This document shows, piece after piece, positions 25,945 through 34,105 of a stretch of DNA of 64,000 bases. The position numbers were made by a program, and so were the translations under genes. A model generated the notes under the pieces. It searched no databases and had not been told where the DNA came from. It was given only the letters and a program-made list of their open reading frames with translations. The stretch spans positions 1-64,000 of the forward strand of contig JAAYNI010000044.1 in assembly GCA_012520995.1 (NCBI GenBank), given 5' to 3'. The DNA comes from Candidatus Rifleibacteriota bacterium. GTDB taxonomy: Bacteria; Muiribacteriota; Ozemobacteria; Ozemobacterales; Ozemobacteraceae. Position 1 is the first letter of the stretch. Each line of letters starts with the position of its first letter.

Positions 25945-27264
25945 TCAAGGTTTTCTGAGAATCCTGCAAATTTTCATGGAATGAGGATCTGAAAGAACAG
26001 GTGTACGTTTAGAGGAGCTATTATTCATAGCCTTGAAAGTATTGCCCTCTTTTACAATAATGCCTATATGACTATCTCCAGGCAAATAAGTAGTCCAGGT
26101 TATAACATCTCCTTCACGGAAGGGTTCAGAAACTTCTACCCAGCCTTTTGCTTTTAAAGCGTTCACAGAACCTGTGCAGTTCAGATAAACCTTATCTAGA
26201 GCTCCCGCATTTTTTAATGCTGTGGTAGCAACTTGAGCACAAGCGAGATTGCCATAATCTACTTCAGGCCCCCTGAACCTAGTGCTGCCAAGTAATGCTC
26301 TGGCACTTGATGCCACTTTTTGCTGCAAACTTCCAGAAGGTGTAGGTGGAGTAGGCACAGGTGCGGGTGCAGGTGCGGGAGTAGGTGTAACAGGCTTCGG
26401 TTTCAACACAGGGAGTTTATTAGTAGGCGCGGCACCAGGAGCAGGTTTTTGGCGATCAACATATTCAGCTGGAATATAAGCTGTTTTGCCTTCCCAGTCT
26501 ATTGTGTACCAGATTCCAACTTTGCCTGTGACTTTAACAGCTGCACCCTGCTTCAAAGTTCCACCTATTTTTCCCCAAGGAGACTGGCGAATATTCAAAG
26601 AGCTGGCAGTTATATAAGCAGTAAAAGAGTTTGCGTAGCTATCCGGCTTAGAAGGAGCAGGCGCGGAAGCTCCTTTTGCGTTATCTATATATTTTTTGGA
26701 AACATAGCCGTCGCTGCCTTTGTAGCTGATTCTATAAAAGTCTTTGGTTTCACCAAGAATATCAACTTCTTCACCCTGAGAAAGCGTTCCTATCACATCG
26801 CCCCCAGGCACACGCCTGACAGCTATGGAATTCCCGGAAACCCTGCCTTTTGTAATTGGATCAGAAGCAACACCTGGAATTGATAAAAATTTGTCAAGAA
26901 TATAACCGGCAGAACCTTTGTAGGAAATTTTATACCAGTCTCCTGACTGGCCAATTATTTTAACAGGAGTTCCTTTGGGTAATGTGCCTATTATATTGCC
27001 CCAAGGCACATCCCTGACATTCACGCTATCTGCCGAAACCTTGCCTTCCGTTGGAAGAGGGCTCTTCTTTGAGGAAATGGGCGTTTGTGCATTAACAGTG
27101 CCTTGTAGAGAAGAAGCTTCAACTTTTCCTGGTTCAGAATCCTCTATTATAACATCAAAAGGCTCTGGTTCTCCTGGAAGAGTCGCAGCCCCAAGAAAAG
27201 AAGAACACAAAATCAAAACTGGCAATAATACTGCCAGACATATAGCTTTTTTTTGTAATTTCAT
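25945..27264 (-). CDS. Secreted protein with three SH3b domains and an NlpC/P60-like C-terminus
   Basis: 439 residues. After a signal peptide (MKLQKKAICLAVLLPVLILCSSFLGA) come three bacterial SH3 repeats (about 76-132, 140-195, 212-270), each with a VNVRDVPWGNIIGTL-type start and a WYKISYKG-type end. A Pro/Ala-rich linker follows, then a C-terminal domain with a candidate catalytic Cys in YGNLACAQVATTAL and His in GDSHIGIIVKEG. This arrangement is typical of cell-wall amidases or endopeptidases of the NlpC/P60 or CHAP group. GGAGGT precedes the ATG. The substrate is presumably peptidoglycan. Confidence 0.85.
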   Translation of the reverse strand: MKLQKKAICLAVLLPVLILCSSFLGAATLPGEPEPFDVIIEDSEPGKVEASSLQGTVNAQTPISSKKSPLPTEGKVSADSVNVRDVPWGNIIGTLPKGTPVKIIGQSGDWYKISYKGSAGYILDKFLSIPGVASDPITKGRVSGNSIAVRRVPGGDVIGTLSQGEEVDILGETKDFYRISYKGSDGYVSKKYIDNAKGASAPAPSKPDSYANSFTAYITASSLNIRQSPWGKIGGTLKQGAAVKVTGKVGIWYTIDWEGKTAYIPAEYVDRQKPAPGAAPTNKLPVLKPKPVTPTPAPAPAPVPTPPTPSGSLQQKVASSARALLGSTRFRGPEVDYGNLACAQVATTALKNAGALDKVYLNCTGSVNALKAKGWVEVSEPFREGDVITWTTYLPGDSHIGIIVKEGNTFKAMNNSSSKRTPVLSDPHSMKICRILRKP

Positions 27265-27414
27265 CTGTACCTCCGCAAGCCTGTTATTTCATTCTAACCA
27301 AAATTTGCAAGAGCGACAAGAGCTATTGATAAAACATTGATCTTTCAAGTAATGATCTGTTAAACTTGATGTTGCCGTACATGCAAAAAAAATTACAAAG
27401 GTGAAAGGTTCCTT

Positions 27415-28635
27415 ATGATAAACCTTGCTGAATTTTCCTTTCTAAGCACTTTGCCCACTAGAGAGCTAATGAAGCTTACCAAAACCTGCAGGATTCAAAA
27501 ATACAACTCAGGAACACGAATTGTAATTGAAGGAGAGAAAATTAACGATCTTTTACTTGTCGTCAAAGGTCAGCTCTCAATAATGAAATCCTATGGCGGC
27601 GAAAATAAAACTCTCTTTAATATAGACCCAGGCGATATTTATGGAGAAGTAGAACTTCTCAACGGCACTAAAGCTCTTTCAACCCTTGTTGGTTATAGAG
27701 AATTCGAACTCATGTTCATACCAAAAAATGAGTTTTTACGTCTCATTGGCACCTATGAACAATTCGCAATAGAAACAAGAGAACTATATACAAGACGAGC
27801 ATCCACTCTGCTTGAAGTCACAAAACACAAGGGTCAGCCTGCCAGAGTCATCACCTTTTACAACGTAAAAGGCGGTGCGGGAAAATCTGTTATTTCTGCA
27901 AACGTTGCCGTAATGCTTGCCCGCTTCTGGAAGAAAAAAGTTGTTCTATTGGATTTGAATCTTTCTTTCGGCGATCAAGCCATATTGCTGAACCTTCCAG
28001 TGGAAAAGCACATACACAAGCTTAAACAACTTAAGAGACCATACAACATAACCATGATAGAAGGACAAATGACCACTCATCCTGAGTCAGGCCTGAAAGT
28101 TCTTCTCCCTCCGCCAAGACCTGAATTAGCTGAAGAAATAAGCGGAGAAATGATTTCGCATATCATAGATATTCTTAGACCACACTACGACTTTATCATT
28201 ATTGATACTCACAATCAGATGACTGAGTTGGAACTCAAAATTTTGGACGCAAGCAACATTATTATGCTTATGATGACCATGGAAATCACTTTCGTTAAAA
28301 ACACGAGACTCCTCATTGACTTGTTCCAACGCCTCCATATCCCGCGAGAAAAAGTCAAAGTCGTCCTGAACAGAGCCTTCAAAAGTATGGGCTTAGAGCC
28401 CGCTAAAGTAGAAAAATCTCTCGCATATGCAATAAGCTATTTTATTCCTTCCGAAGGAGACATTGTTGTTCCGTCTATTAACAAGGGCGTGCCTTTTGTT
28501 CTTTCCAGAACAAGTGACGGTTCAACCATACTCGAATCTATAAAGCATATTTGTGCAAGCTTGGCTGGCGGCATGGAAAAGAAACAAACTTGGAGCATGT
28601 TCTCTCTCTTGAAAGAAGTTTTTAAATTAAACTAA
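27415..28635 (+). CDS. Cyclic-nucleotide-binding domain fused to CpaE/MinD-type ATPase
   Basis: 406 residues. The N-terminal 120 residues form a cNMP-binding/Crp-like effector domain (GTRIVIEGEKINDLLLVVKGQLSI, GDIYGEVELLNG). The C-terminal part is a SIMIBI-class ATPase with a deviant Walker A KGGAGKS that keeps both lysines, and LLDLNLSFGDQAILLN. CpaE/TadZ-type proteins position Tad pili or secretion systems at the pole. There is no DNA-binding helix-turn-helix, so the nucleotide would act on the ATPase. It faces the FHA-CpaE/kinase/phosphatase operon, ending at a shared terminator. Confidence 0.88.
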   Translation: MINLAEFSFLSTLPTRELMKLTKTCRIQKYNSGTRIVIEGEKINDLLLVVKGQLSIMKSYGGENKTLFNIDPGDIYGEVELLNGTKALSTLVGYREFELMFIPKNEFLRLIGTYEQFAIETRELYTRRASTLLEVTKHKGQPARVITFYNVKGGAGKSVISANVAVMLARFWKKKVVLLDLNLSFGDQAILLNLPVEKHIHKLKQLKRPYNITMIEGQMTTHPESGLKVLLPPPRPELAEEISGEMISHIIDILRPHYDFIIIDTHNQMTELELKILDASNIIMLMMTMEITFVKNTRLLIDLFQRLHIPREKVKVVLNRAFKSMGLEPAKVEKSLAYAISYFIPSEGDIVVPSINKGVPFVLSRTSDGSTILESIKHICASLAGGMEKKQTWSMFSLLKEVFKLN

Positions 28636-28655
28636 TTTCCATTTCACTGAACTGA

Positions 28656-28689
28656 AAAAACCCTCTTGATTATCCTCAAGAGGGTTTTT
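28656..28689. terminator. Bidirectional rho-independent terminator
   Basis: AAAAACCCTCTTGA (28656-28669) pairs perfectly with TCAAGAGGGTTTTT (28676-28689) around a 6-base loop. T-runs are present on both strands. It separates the convergent cNMP-CpaE and PP2C genes. Confidence 0.93.
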
Positions 28690-28712
28690 ATATTTTCTGC
28701 CGTATCTTCTAG

Positions 28713-29504
28713 TTAGTTTTTAAACATCTTCCTAATAGCTGAACAGAAGGTATCCCAGAAGCTAGGTTCTCTTTCATCAGGAAAGGCTTTGACTATGACT
28801 ATAGACACATTGTCTTTGCCTCCATGCTCCAAGGCTCTCTGTATCAGAGTATCAACAGCCACTTTCAAGCTTTCATTCTCATTTTTCAAAATTTCTTCTA
28901 TTTCACTGTCTTCCAGTTCATTGGTAAGACCATCAGAACAGAGAATAAAAACATCCCCTTCATGAACCGCTCCCGACATAATCTCAGGATTAATTTCGTC
29001 AACATTGCCAATATACCTGGTTATAGAATTTCTAAAGGGATGGTTAGCCTTCTCTGACTCATTAATCAAACCCCGCTCATAAAGTTCCTCAACATAAGAG
29101 TGATCCCTTGTAAGCTGCTTCAAAGAGTCTTTTCTGAACAAGTATACCCTGCTGTCGCCAACAAACCCCAAAGAAAACTCTTTGTCTCTGAAAGCCAAAA
29201 TAACGCAAGTAGCTCCCATTTCTTTGTTGGTGTCGCTCTTGTCCTGCTCTTCCCTTACACGCCTGTTAGCTTCCTGAATAGCTTGGCTTATCACTTCTTC
29301 AAGGGGCAGCGAGGCATTTGGCGCACCAAACACATCTTTTACCGCTTCCTTCGTAATAGCTGAGGCTACTTCTCCCGCAGCCAGTCCACCCATTCCATCA
29401 GAGACCAGAAAGTAAGAGCCTGCTTCAGATACCAAAAAGGCATCTTCATTATGATCGCGTACCCTTCCAACGTTTGTCTCTCCGATAGCTTTGTAAATCA
29501 TCAA
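28713..29504 (-). CDS. PP2C-type Ser/Thr protein phosphatase
   Basis: The 263-residue PPM-family phosphatase should reverse phosphorylation by the kinase encoded just upstream. The metal-binding motifs are all present: RVRDHNEDAF, VSDGMGGLAAGE, GDSRVYLF, FILCSDGLTNEL and GGKDNVSIVIV. There is no membrane segment. It follows the kinase gene by six bases. GAGGTGAG precedes two consecutive ATG codons, either of which could be used. Confidence 0.95.
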   Translation of the reverse strand: MMIYKAIGETNVGRVRDHNEDAFLVSEAGSYFLVSDGMGGLAAGEVASAITKEAVKDVFGAPNASLPLEEVISQAIQEANRRVREEQDKSDTNKEMGATCVILAFRDKEFSLGFVGDSRVYLFRKDSLKQLTRDHSYVEELYERGLINESEKANHPFRNSITRYIGNVDEINPEIMSGAVHEGDVFILCSDGLTNELEDSEIEEILKNENESLKVAVDTLIQRALEHGGKDNVSIVIVKAFPDEREPSFWDTFCSAIRKMFKN

Positions 29505-29510
29505 CTCACC

Positions 29511-31544
29511 TCACTGCCCCATAAGTTTCTGTTTTTCAGCCTTTAACTTATCAACAAGTTTTTTTATATCCTCTTGATTAGGATTAACATAAAGGGAATA
29601 TTCAAAATAGGAAACTGCTTTGTCAGGGTCTTTTTTTAATTCATCAAATGTCAAAAAATAATTGCCAAGCTTGTTGAGCAATATAGGGTCGTCTCTGTAC
29701 ATCAACCAAGCATCTGTATAATACTGTAGCGCCCTATCAAACTTCTTTTGTAAAAAGCTTACTGTGCCAGCATATGTAGAAACGTAGTGGTTAGTAGCAA
29801 ACTGCAAGTAACTGTTGTAAAAATCTTCTGCCAGCTCCAAGGAGGAAGTCTTAGAAGCAACTTCCACGAACTTTTCATGAAAACGGTAATCATCAATATT
29901 ATCTGTCAAAAGATCTTTTAGAGTTTTCCAACCAGTTTGAATTGCAAGCTCTCTCTCTTCATAATCTTTGAAAGCTTTTGAGTTTTTATTAGTCGGCTTC
30001 TTAGAAGGCTGCTTTGAAATATTCTGCTGAAGCTTGCTCAAAGTCTCATCAAAAGTTTTCATGTCCTTAGGATTGTCAGCCAATAAAACACGCTTAATTT
30101 TTATAGTTTCTCTTAAGCCGTAATCTTGTTTATTAATTATAACAGTGGCTGTGGCATAATCCTCTTTGCCTATTAGAATCCGGAAGTTTTCACCATATTT
30201 CCTGGTAAGTTTCAAAGGAGTAATACCCATAGGAACAAGCGTCTGCACGGGAGGCTCTTCAGGGTTTTCCGAATGCTGTTGCTCAACAAAGTAAACAGAA
30301 GCACCGCGAGGAGTTATATCAAAGTCCAAGAATAACTGGCTGCCTAAATATATGCCTAAAATAATGAGAAGAGTCATAACAGCTATGCTTAAAAAAAAGA
30401 TGACTATTCTGACAAAGGCCACAATAAGTTTAGGAGGACTTACAGCAAATTTCCTTCGGGTCATCCCCGTATATGCGCCTGTTGAGCTAAAATCTCTTCC
30501 ATAATCGTCATCTTCGATTCCGGGCTCCATCTTAGAAAGATCCAAGACAGTTGTACGGCTTGGAGCTATCATCGGAGCTGTCGGCTGAGCCTCATATGAT
30601 TTAGGCTCAGAGATAGCTTCCCGCGGTCTCGTAGCGGCACTGATATCCAAATACTGTGTTTTAGGATAACTCTGTGCTGCACGTTCCTGATGTTTGACAT
30701 CTGCCAGAACATCATCCAGAGCCAAAGACATCTCATCGCAAGAGCTATACCGCTGGGTCTTATCCTTGCTCATAGCCTTTAAAATCAAGTAATTAAGGCT
30801 TTCAGGAACAACGGAATTTATTTCTATTGGTGGCTTAGGAGCCTCTTGAATGTGTTTTAAAGCAACCGCATTGGCATTATCTGCTATAAAAGGCAATCTG
30901 TCACAGACAATTTGATATAGAGTGACACCCAAGGAATAAATATCCGACCTGTGATCTAGATCGGCCTTTCCCAAGGCTTGTTCGGGCGACATATAGTCCG
31001 TAGAACCAAGAGTCATCCCCTCGCCTGTTCTGCTGGTATTCTGATGGGCTTTTGCGATACCGAAATCTGTCAGTTTTAAAACACCGTCAAGCGTAAACAT
31101 GAAGTTGCTCGGCTTGACGTCTCTATGAATAATACCGTGATTATGGCAATATTGAAGAGCGGAGAGAGCCGCTTTCATAACCTTTATAATTTCTTCCAGA
31201 GAGAAACCTTCTGACGACTTTATAACGTCCTCTAAAGTTTCGCCCTCCAAGTATTCCATGATGAAGTAAGGAGGCAATCCCTCCTCCTTACACTTCTCCA
31301 TGGTGGCAATATCTATGATTTTAACAATATTGGCGTGCTCATGGACTTGCTCCATTGTTCTAGCTTCATCAAAAAAGCGGTTAACAACATCTGGCTCACT
31401 GAGCCACTCCTCAAGCAGGAGCTTAACCGCAGCTTTTTTTTCAAGAACCGTATGTTGAGCGAGGTAAACAGTAGCGAAGCCGCCATCGCCGAGCTTTCTG
31501 ATTATTGTATAGTTGCCCGCCCGCTTATTGCTATAATCAGCCAA
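29511..31544 (-). CDS. Membrane Ser/Thr protein kinase with PEGA-like and TPR regions
   Basis: 677 residues. A Hanks-type kinase domain fills residues 11-275: Gly loop LGDGGFATVYLA, catalytic Lys in AAVKLL, HRDVKPSNF, DFGIAKAH and an APE-equivalent SPEQALG. A linker leads to one membrane helix (about 385-415), then an extracytoplasmic part with a PEGA-like stretch (GASVYFVEQ...TPLKLTRKYGENF) and two or three TPR-like helical pairs. The start codon is TTG, with AAGGTA upstream. It is cotranscribed with FHA-CpaE and PP2C, making a kinase-reader-phosphatase set. Confidence 0.92.
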   Translation of the reverse strand: MADYSNKRAGNYTIIRKLGDGGFATVYLAQHTVLEKKAAVKLLLEEWLSEPDVVNRFFDEARTMEQVHEHANIVKIIDIATMEKCKEEGLPPYFIMEYLEGETLEDVIKSSEGFSLEEIIKVMKAALSALQYCHNHGIIHRDVKPSNFMFTLDGVLKLTDFGIAKAHQNTSRTGEGMTLGSTDYMSPEQALGKADLDHRSDIYSLGVTLYQIVCDRLPFIADNANAVALKHIQEAPKPPIEINSVVPESLNYLILKAMSKDKTQRYSSCDEMSLALDDVLADVKHQERAAQSYPKTQYLDISAATRPREAISEPKSYEAQPTAPMIAPSRTTVLDLSKMEPGIEDDDYGRDFSSTGAYTGMTRRKFAVSPPKLIVAFVRIVIFFLSIAVMTLLIILGIYLGSQLFLDFDITPRGASVYFVEQQHSENPEEPPVQTLVPMGITPLKLTRKYGENFRILIGKEDYATATVIINKQDYGLRETIKIKRVLLADNPKDMKTFDETLSKLQQNISKQPSKKPTNKNSKAFKDYEERELAIQTGWKTLKDLLTDNIDDYRFHEKFVEVASKTSSLELAEDFYNSYLQFATNHYVSTYAGTVSFLQKKFDRALQYYTDAWLMYRDDPILLNKLGNYFLTFDELKKDPDKAVSYFEYSLYVNPNQEDIKKLVDKLKAEKQKLMGQ

Positions 31545-31563
31545 ATACCTTATACCTTATACT

Positions 31564-32814
31564 TTACATGCCAATAAGAGCTTTCAGTTTTGCAAATATT
31601 CCGCCAGCAGGCGCAGCAGTCTCTTCGCCGAGTATGTCTTTTGCCAATTCCATGTAGCCGCCATAGAGCGGAGAGGAAGGTTTGGCTGTCATCAACATTT
31701 GAGCTGAGTTTGTGGTCAAAATAGCTGCTTCAGGATCATATGGCAAAGTAAGAACTTTGCGCTTAACCATGCTCTCCACATCTTCCTTGGTGGACAGTTC
31801 TTTTCTTCCCATTTTATTGAAAACCATTTTAAACTTGGTTTCAGGGAACTTAAAGGTATTCATTATATCCTGCATGGAGTTAGCGGCCATTATATGGCTT
31901 ATTTCCGGAACGCTTATCAAATAAATAAGATTGGATATTTCCCAAGCTGTAATAGTTATTTCATCAATCTCTGCCTTGAGATCCAAAAGCACATAATCGT
32001 ATTTTGCCTGCAAACTCCAGACTATAGACTTGACATGATTTGCATTTACAAGCTCAGCCAATTCAGTTTTTCTGGGAGCAGCTAGAAAATCAAATCCTTC
32101 AGCCTTGGTCAAGAACTTAGTGGCTATTTCAGGTATTATTTCTTGCTCTTGAATCAGCTCGATTATAGTTCTGTTGGTTGTAGAGTTTACAAATATTCTG
32201 ACATTGCCGAATCTCAAATCAAGGTCAATGACGCACACCTTTTTGTCATATTTTTCAGCAAGTATATTTGCAATGTTGACTACAGACGATGTAATACCTG
32301 TACCGCCTTTTGGACTGTAGAAAGAAACTATCTGAGACCCCTCTCTTGAAAGAGGTTTCAATGTCTGCCACAGATCACCTACTGCCGTGTCAACAAAGAT
32401 AAACTCAAATGTATCGAATCTGATGACATCGGTATGGTTAAGAGTCAAGGGGGTAAGAGCCGGCAAACGCTCTCCATTTACAAAAGTGCCATTAGAGCTG
32501 TCTTGGTCGGTCAACAAACAGGCACCTTCTTTGACGACTATATTGGCATGGCTTCTGGAAACCATTCCGCTCGGAAGCTGCAAAGTTCTGCCTTCTTCAC
32601 GGCCAATAGTAAATGGCTCCGTCATAGAGATTTCAAAAGGTTTGCCCAAGTAGGGGGCTGTATTTCCCACGAGGAATTTCTTTTTAAGTTCCTCAGTAAC
32701 TATAATTTTTCTAAAAATAGTCTTCGCACTATTGTCAACCGCAGCAGGTTTAGGGGGGACAACAGGCTTTTCACTAGTGTTATTGTTGTTTATATTGTTA
32801 TTTTCTTCTGGCAT
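31564..32814 (-). CDS. FHA domain fused to CpaE/TadZ-type ATPase
   Basis: 416 residues. An Asn-rich start is followed by an FHA phosphothreonine-binding domain (about 65-120: FTIGREEGRTLQLP, VSRSHANIV, DQDSSNGTFVNG), then a CpaE-like domain. The P-loop reads SPKGGTGITSS: the signature first lysine is kept but the usual GK(T/S) lysine is Ile. That is tolerated in the CpaE/TadZ family, which often has atypical Walker motifs, so it need not be broken. VIDLDLRFGNVRIF matches its cNMP-fused counterpart at 27415. It is first in the operon FHA-CpaE, kinase, PP2C. GGGAGT precedes the ATG. Confidence 0.9.
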   Translation of the reverse strand: MPEENNNINNNNTSEKPVVPPKPAAVDNSAKTIFRKIIVTEELKKKFLVGNTAPYLGKPFEISMTEPFTIGREEGRTLQLPSGMVSRSHANIVVKEGACLLTDQDSSNGTFVNGERLPALTPLTLNHTDVIRFDTFEFIFVDTAVGDLWQTLKPLSREGSQIVSFYSPKGGTGITSSVVNIANILAEKYDKKVCVIDLDLRFGNVRIFVNSTTNRTIIELIQEQEIIPEIATKFLTKAEGFDFLAAPRKTELAELVNANHVKSIVWSLQAKYDYVLLDLKAEIDEITITAWEISNLIYLISVPEISHIMAANSMQDIMNTFKFPETKFKMVFNKMGRKELSTKEDVESMVKRKVLTLPYDPEAAILTTNSAQMLMTAKPSSPLYGGYMELAKDILGEETAAPAGGIFAKLKALIGM

Positions 32815-32927
32815 CTTGTGACTCCCGGTTTTTTTGCATCAAAATAATACCATAAATAACACGAAAAATCTCACTTTTGTCAAAGCGAGCACTAAATTCG
32901 CCTTAATTATGTACCTCACAATAATGT

Positions 32928-32956
32928 TTGACAGTTTTACTCAGAGGATTTAATAT
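32928..32956 (+). promoter_or_regulatory. Near-consensus sigma-70 promoter
   Basis: TTGACA (32928-32933), 17 bases, TAATAT (32951-32956). The ORF track uses the TTG of the minus-35 box as the start codon of the next gene, which is unlikely. Predicted transcription start near 32963 is only about seven bases before the GTG proposed as the real start. Confidence 0.75.
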
Positions 32957-32969
32957 AGACTTCCTTACA

Positions 32970-33572
32970 GTGAAAAGCAAAGATTTTTTTTCTAATCGTA
33001 AATTTCTATGGCTGGGAGCTATCGGACTACTTCTGGCCGTTTTTCTGATCTTAATTTTTGTATTATTAAGCAACAAAACAGGATCAAAAAGCAAAACTCG
33101 TTCTCAACATCAGCCTAGCACTGACTTGTCCGATTCAAACGAACAAGATAGTATGCTGAAACAAATGAACTTTAAGGAAAAATATGACCGTTATCAGGCT
33201 GAATATCTAAAAATGGTCAGGCGGATAAATGAACGCGACCAAAAGCTTCTTACCGCCAGCGAAGCAGCAGATATCACATCTGCTTTGCAAGCCGCAAAAG
33301 CTGAATATGAAGATGTGCTTCGCAAATACGAGAAAGATGAAATGAACGCTCGCCTCAAGTGCTTCTCTGAGATGAAGGACATGATCAGAGCAGTTCTATA
33401 TTATGATAAAAAAACTGGCGCAAAGATGACCCGTCTCAATTTGCGCAAATTAAAAGCTGCGGGTGCCATAGTAAAAACTCCGACCTGCCCAAAAGACGGT
33501 CGTTATTCTATTATATACAAAGACGGCTCAAGAATCTTCAACTGTTCGGTACATGGCGTTCTGAGATACTAA
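32970..33572 (+). CDS. Single-pass membrane protein with pilin-like CP...CxxHG end
   Basis: About 200 residues from the GTG at 32970-32972. There is one membrane helix near residues 12-34 (FLWLGAIGLLLAVFLILIFVLL), a Gln/Ser-rich linker and a charged coiled-coil-like stretch (about 60-140). The C-terminus TCPKDGRYSIIYKDG...CSVHG resembles the CPxGGxY...CxxHG ending often seen in prepilin-like proteins, yet no prepilin peptidase site is visible. Next to two CpaE-type ATPases this could be a surface-appendage component; that is inference. It is divergently transcribed from the FHA-CpaE operon. Confidence 0.7.
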   Translation: MKSKDFFSNRKFLWLGAIGLLLAVFLILIFVLLSNKTGSKSKTRSQHQPSTDLSDSNEQDSMLKQMNFKEKYDRYQAEYLKMVRRINERDQKLLTASEAADITSALQAAKAEYEDVLRKYEKDEMNARLKCFSEMKDMIRAVLYYDKKTGAKMTRLNLRKLKAAGAIVKTPTCPKDGRYSIIYKDGSRIFNCSVHGVLRY

Positions 33573-33576
33573 CAAA

Positions 33577-33660
33577 TAGTGCGGTGCAACATATAAAGTT
33601 GCTTATTATATCTCCAAGCTAATAAACTAAATGTTGCATGACATATTTGCCACCGCACTA
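33577..33660. repeat. 84-base inverted repeat with 10-base perfect ends
   Basis: TAGTGCGGTG (33577-33586) is the exact reverse complement of CACCGCACTA (33651-33660). Inside, GCAACAT (33586-33592) matches ATGTTGC (33631-33637). It begins five bases after the stop of the 32970 gene and abuts repeat R4. It could be a MITE-like element or a large 3' hairpin. Confidence 0.6.
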
Positions 33661-33661
33661 G

Positions 33662-33732
33662 AGTGACGAGTGGTGAGTGGCGGGCGGCGGGTGGCGGGCA
33701 AGAACCAACATCCATAACAGCCGATCTAGCCT
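33662..33732. repeat. Dispersed modular intergenic repeat, copy R4
   Basis: GTGACGAGTGGTGAGTGGCG followed by GGCGGCGGGTGGCGGG, then AAGAACCAACATC and ATAACAGCCGATCTA. The second half is matched in reverse orientation at 46943-46995 (R5). It lies between convergent genes. Confidence 0.8.
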
Positions 33733-33843
33733 CTGATTAAGAACTGATACTTAAAAAACAGTGGCAAGGGATTAGTGGATAGTAGCAGAGAGAGCAACGA
33801 ACAGCCAGAAATGAGTGGCAAGTAATGCATGGAAACTAGAGCT

Positions 33844-33981
33844 TCAGTTCTTTTTATGCCTAATTTCTCCATTTATCATGAGCTCAAACATGTCCAGGAT
33901 CGTCCTGACGAACAAAACGCTCACCCCTGCGGAAAAGATCAAAGTCAAAGTCACGACAACGGCAAGTTCCCTAAACATCAT
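33844..33981 (-). CDS. Small membrane protein, 45 residues, absent from the ORF track
   Basis: On the minus strand AAGGAGAT (33991-33998) stands nine bases before an ATG (33979-33981). The frame then reads MMFRELAVVVTLTLIFSAGV and on through one predicted membrane helix to a charged end (GEIRHKKN) and TGA at 33844. The Shine-Dalgarno sequence is the best match in the neighbourhood, and the hydrophobic-then-basic pattern suggests a small single-pass protein with its basic tail inside. It lies after the htrA terminator, so it needs its own promoter. I do not recognise a family. The two plus-strand ORFs called here are shadows. Confidence 0.6.
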   Translation of the reverse strand: MMFRELAVVVTLTLIFSAGVSVLFVRTILDMFELMINGEIRHKKN

Positions 33982-34045
33982 ATTGGTTTTATCTCCTTGA
34001 AGATTTCTGAATGAAATATCGGCAACTTGCTGTCAGTAATCCAGC

Positions 34046-34077
34046 AAAAAAATAGCCGCCACTAAAACTGGCGGCTA
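34046..34077 (-). terminator. Rho-independent terminator of htrA
   Basis: TAGCCGCCA (34053-34061) and TGGCGGCTA (34069-34077) form a perfect 9-bp stem with a 7-base loop. On the minus strand it is followed by a run of seven T (34046-34052). Confidence 0.9.
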
Positions 34078-34105
34078 AATTAAATAGGATATTTTCAGGG
34101 AGCAA

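Noticed and set aside
31564-32814. FHA-CpaE protein as a broken ATPase because the P-loop lysine is Ile
   Set aside because: CpaE/TadZ relatives often have atypical Walker A motifs, and the rest of the protein is intact; I treat it as a feature of the family, not decay.
32928-32930. TTG start codon for the gene ending at 33572
   Set aside because: The TTG is the first half of TTGACA in a 17-spaced promoter; transcription would begin after it.
33577-33660. Riboswitch upstream of a gene
   Set aside because: The structure lies between convergent genes, at 3' ends rather than in a leader.
33815-34014. Plus-strand ORFs 33815-34000 and 33829-34014
   Set aside because: The opposite strand has a better ORF with a strong Shine-Dalgarno sequence and a membrane helix; the plus ORFs have none.
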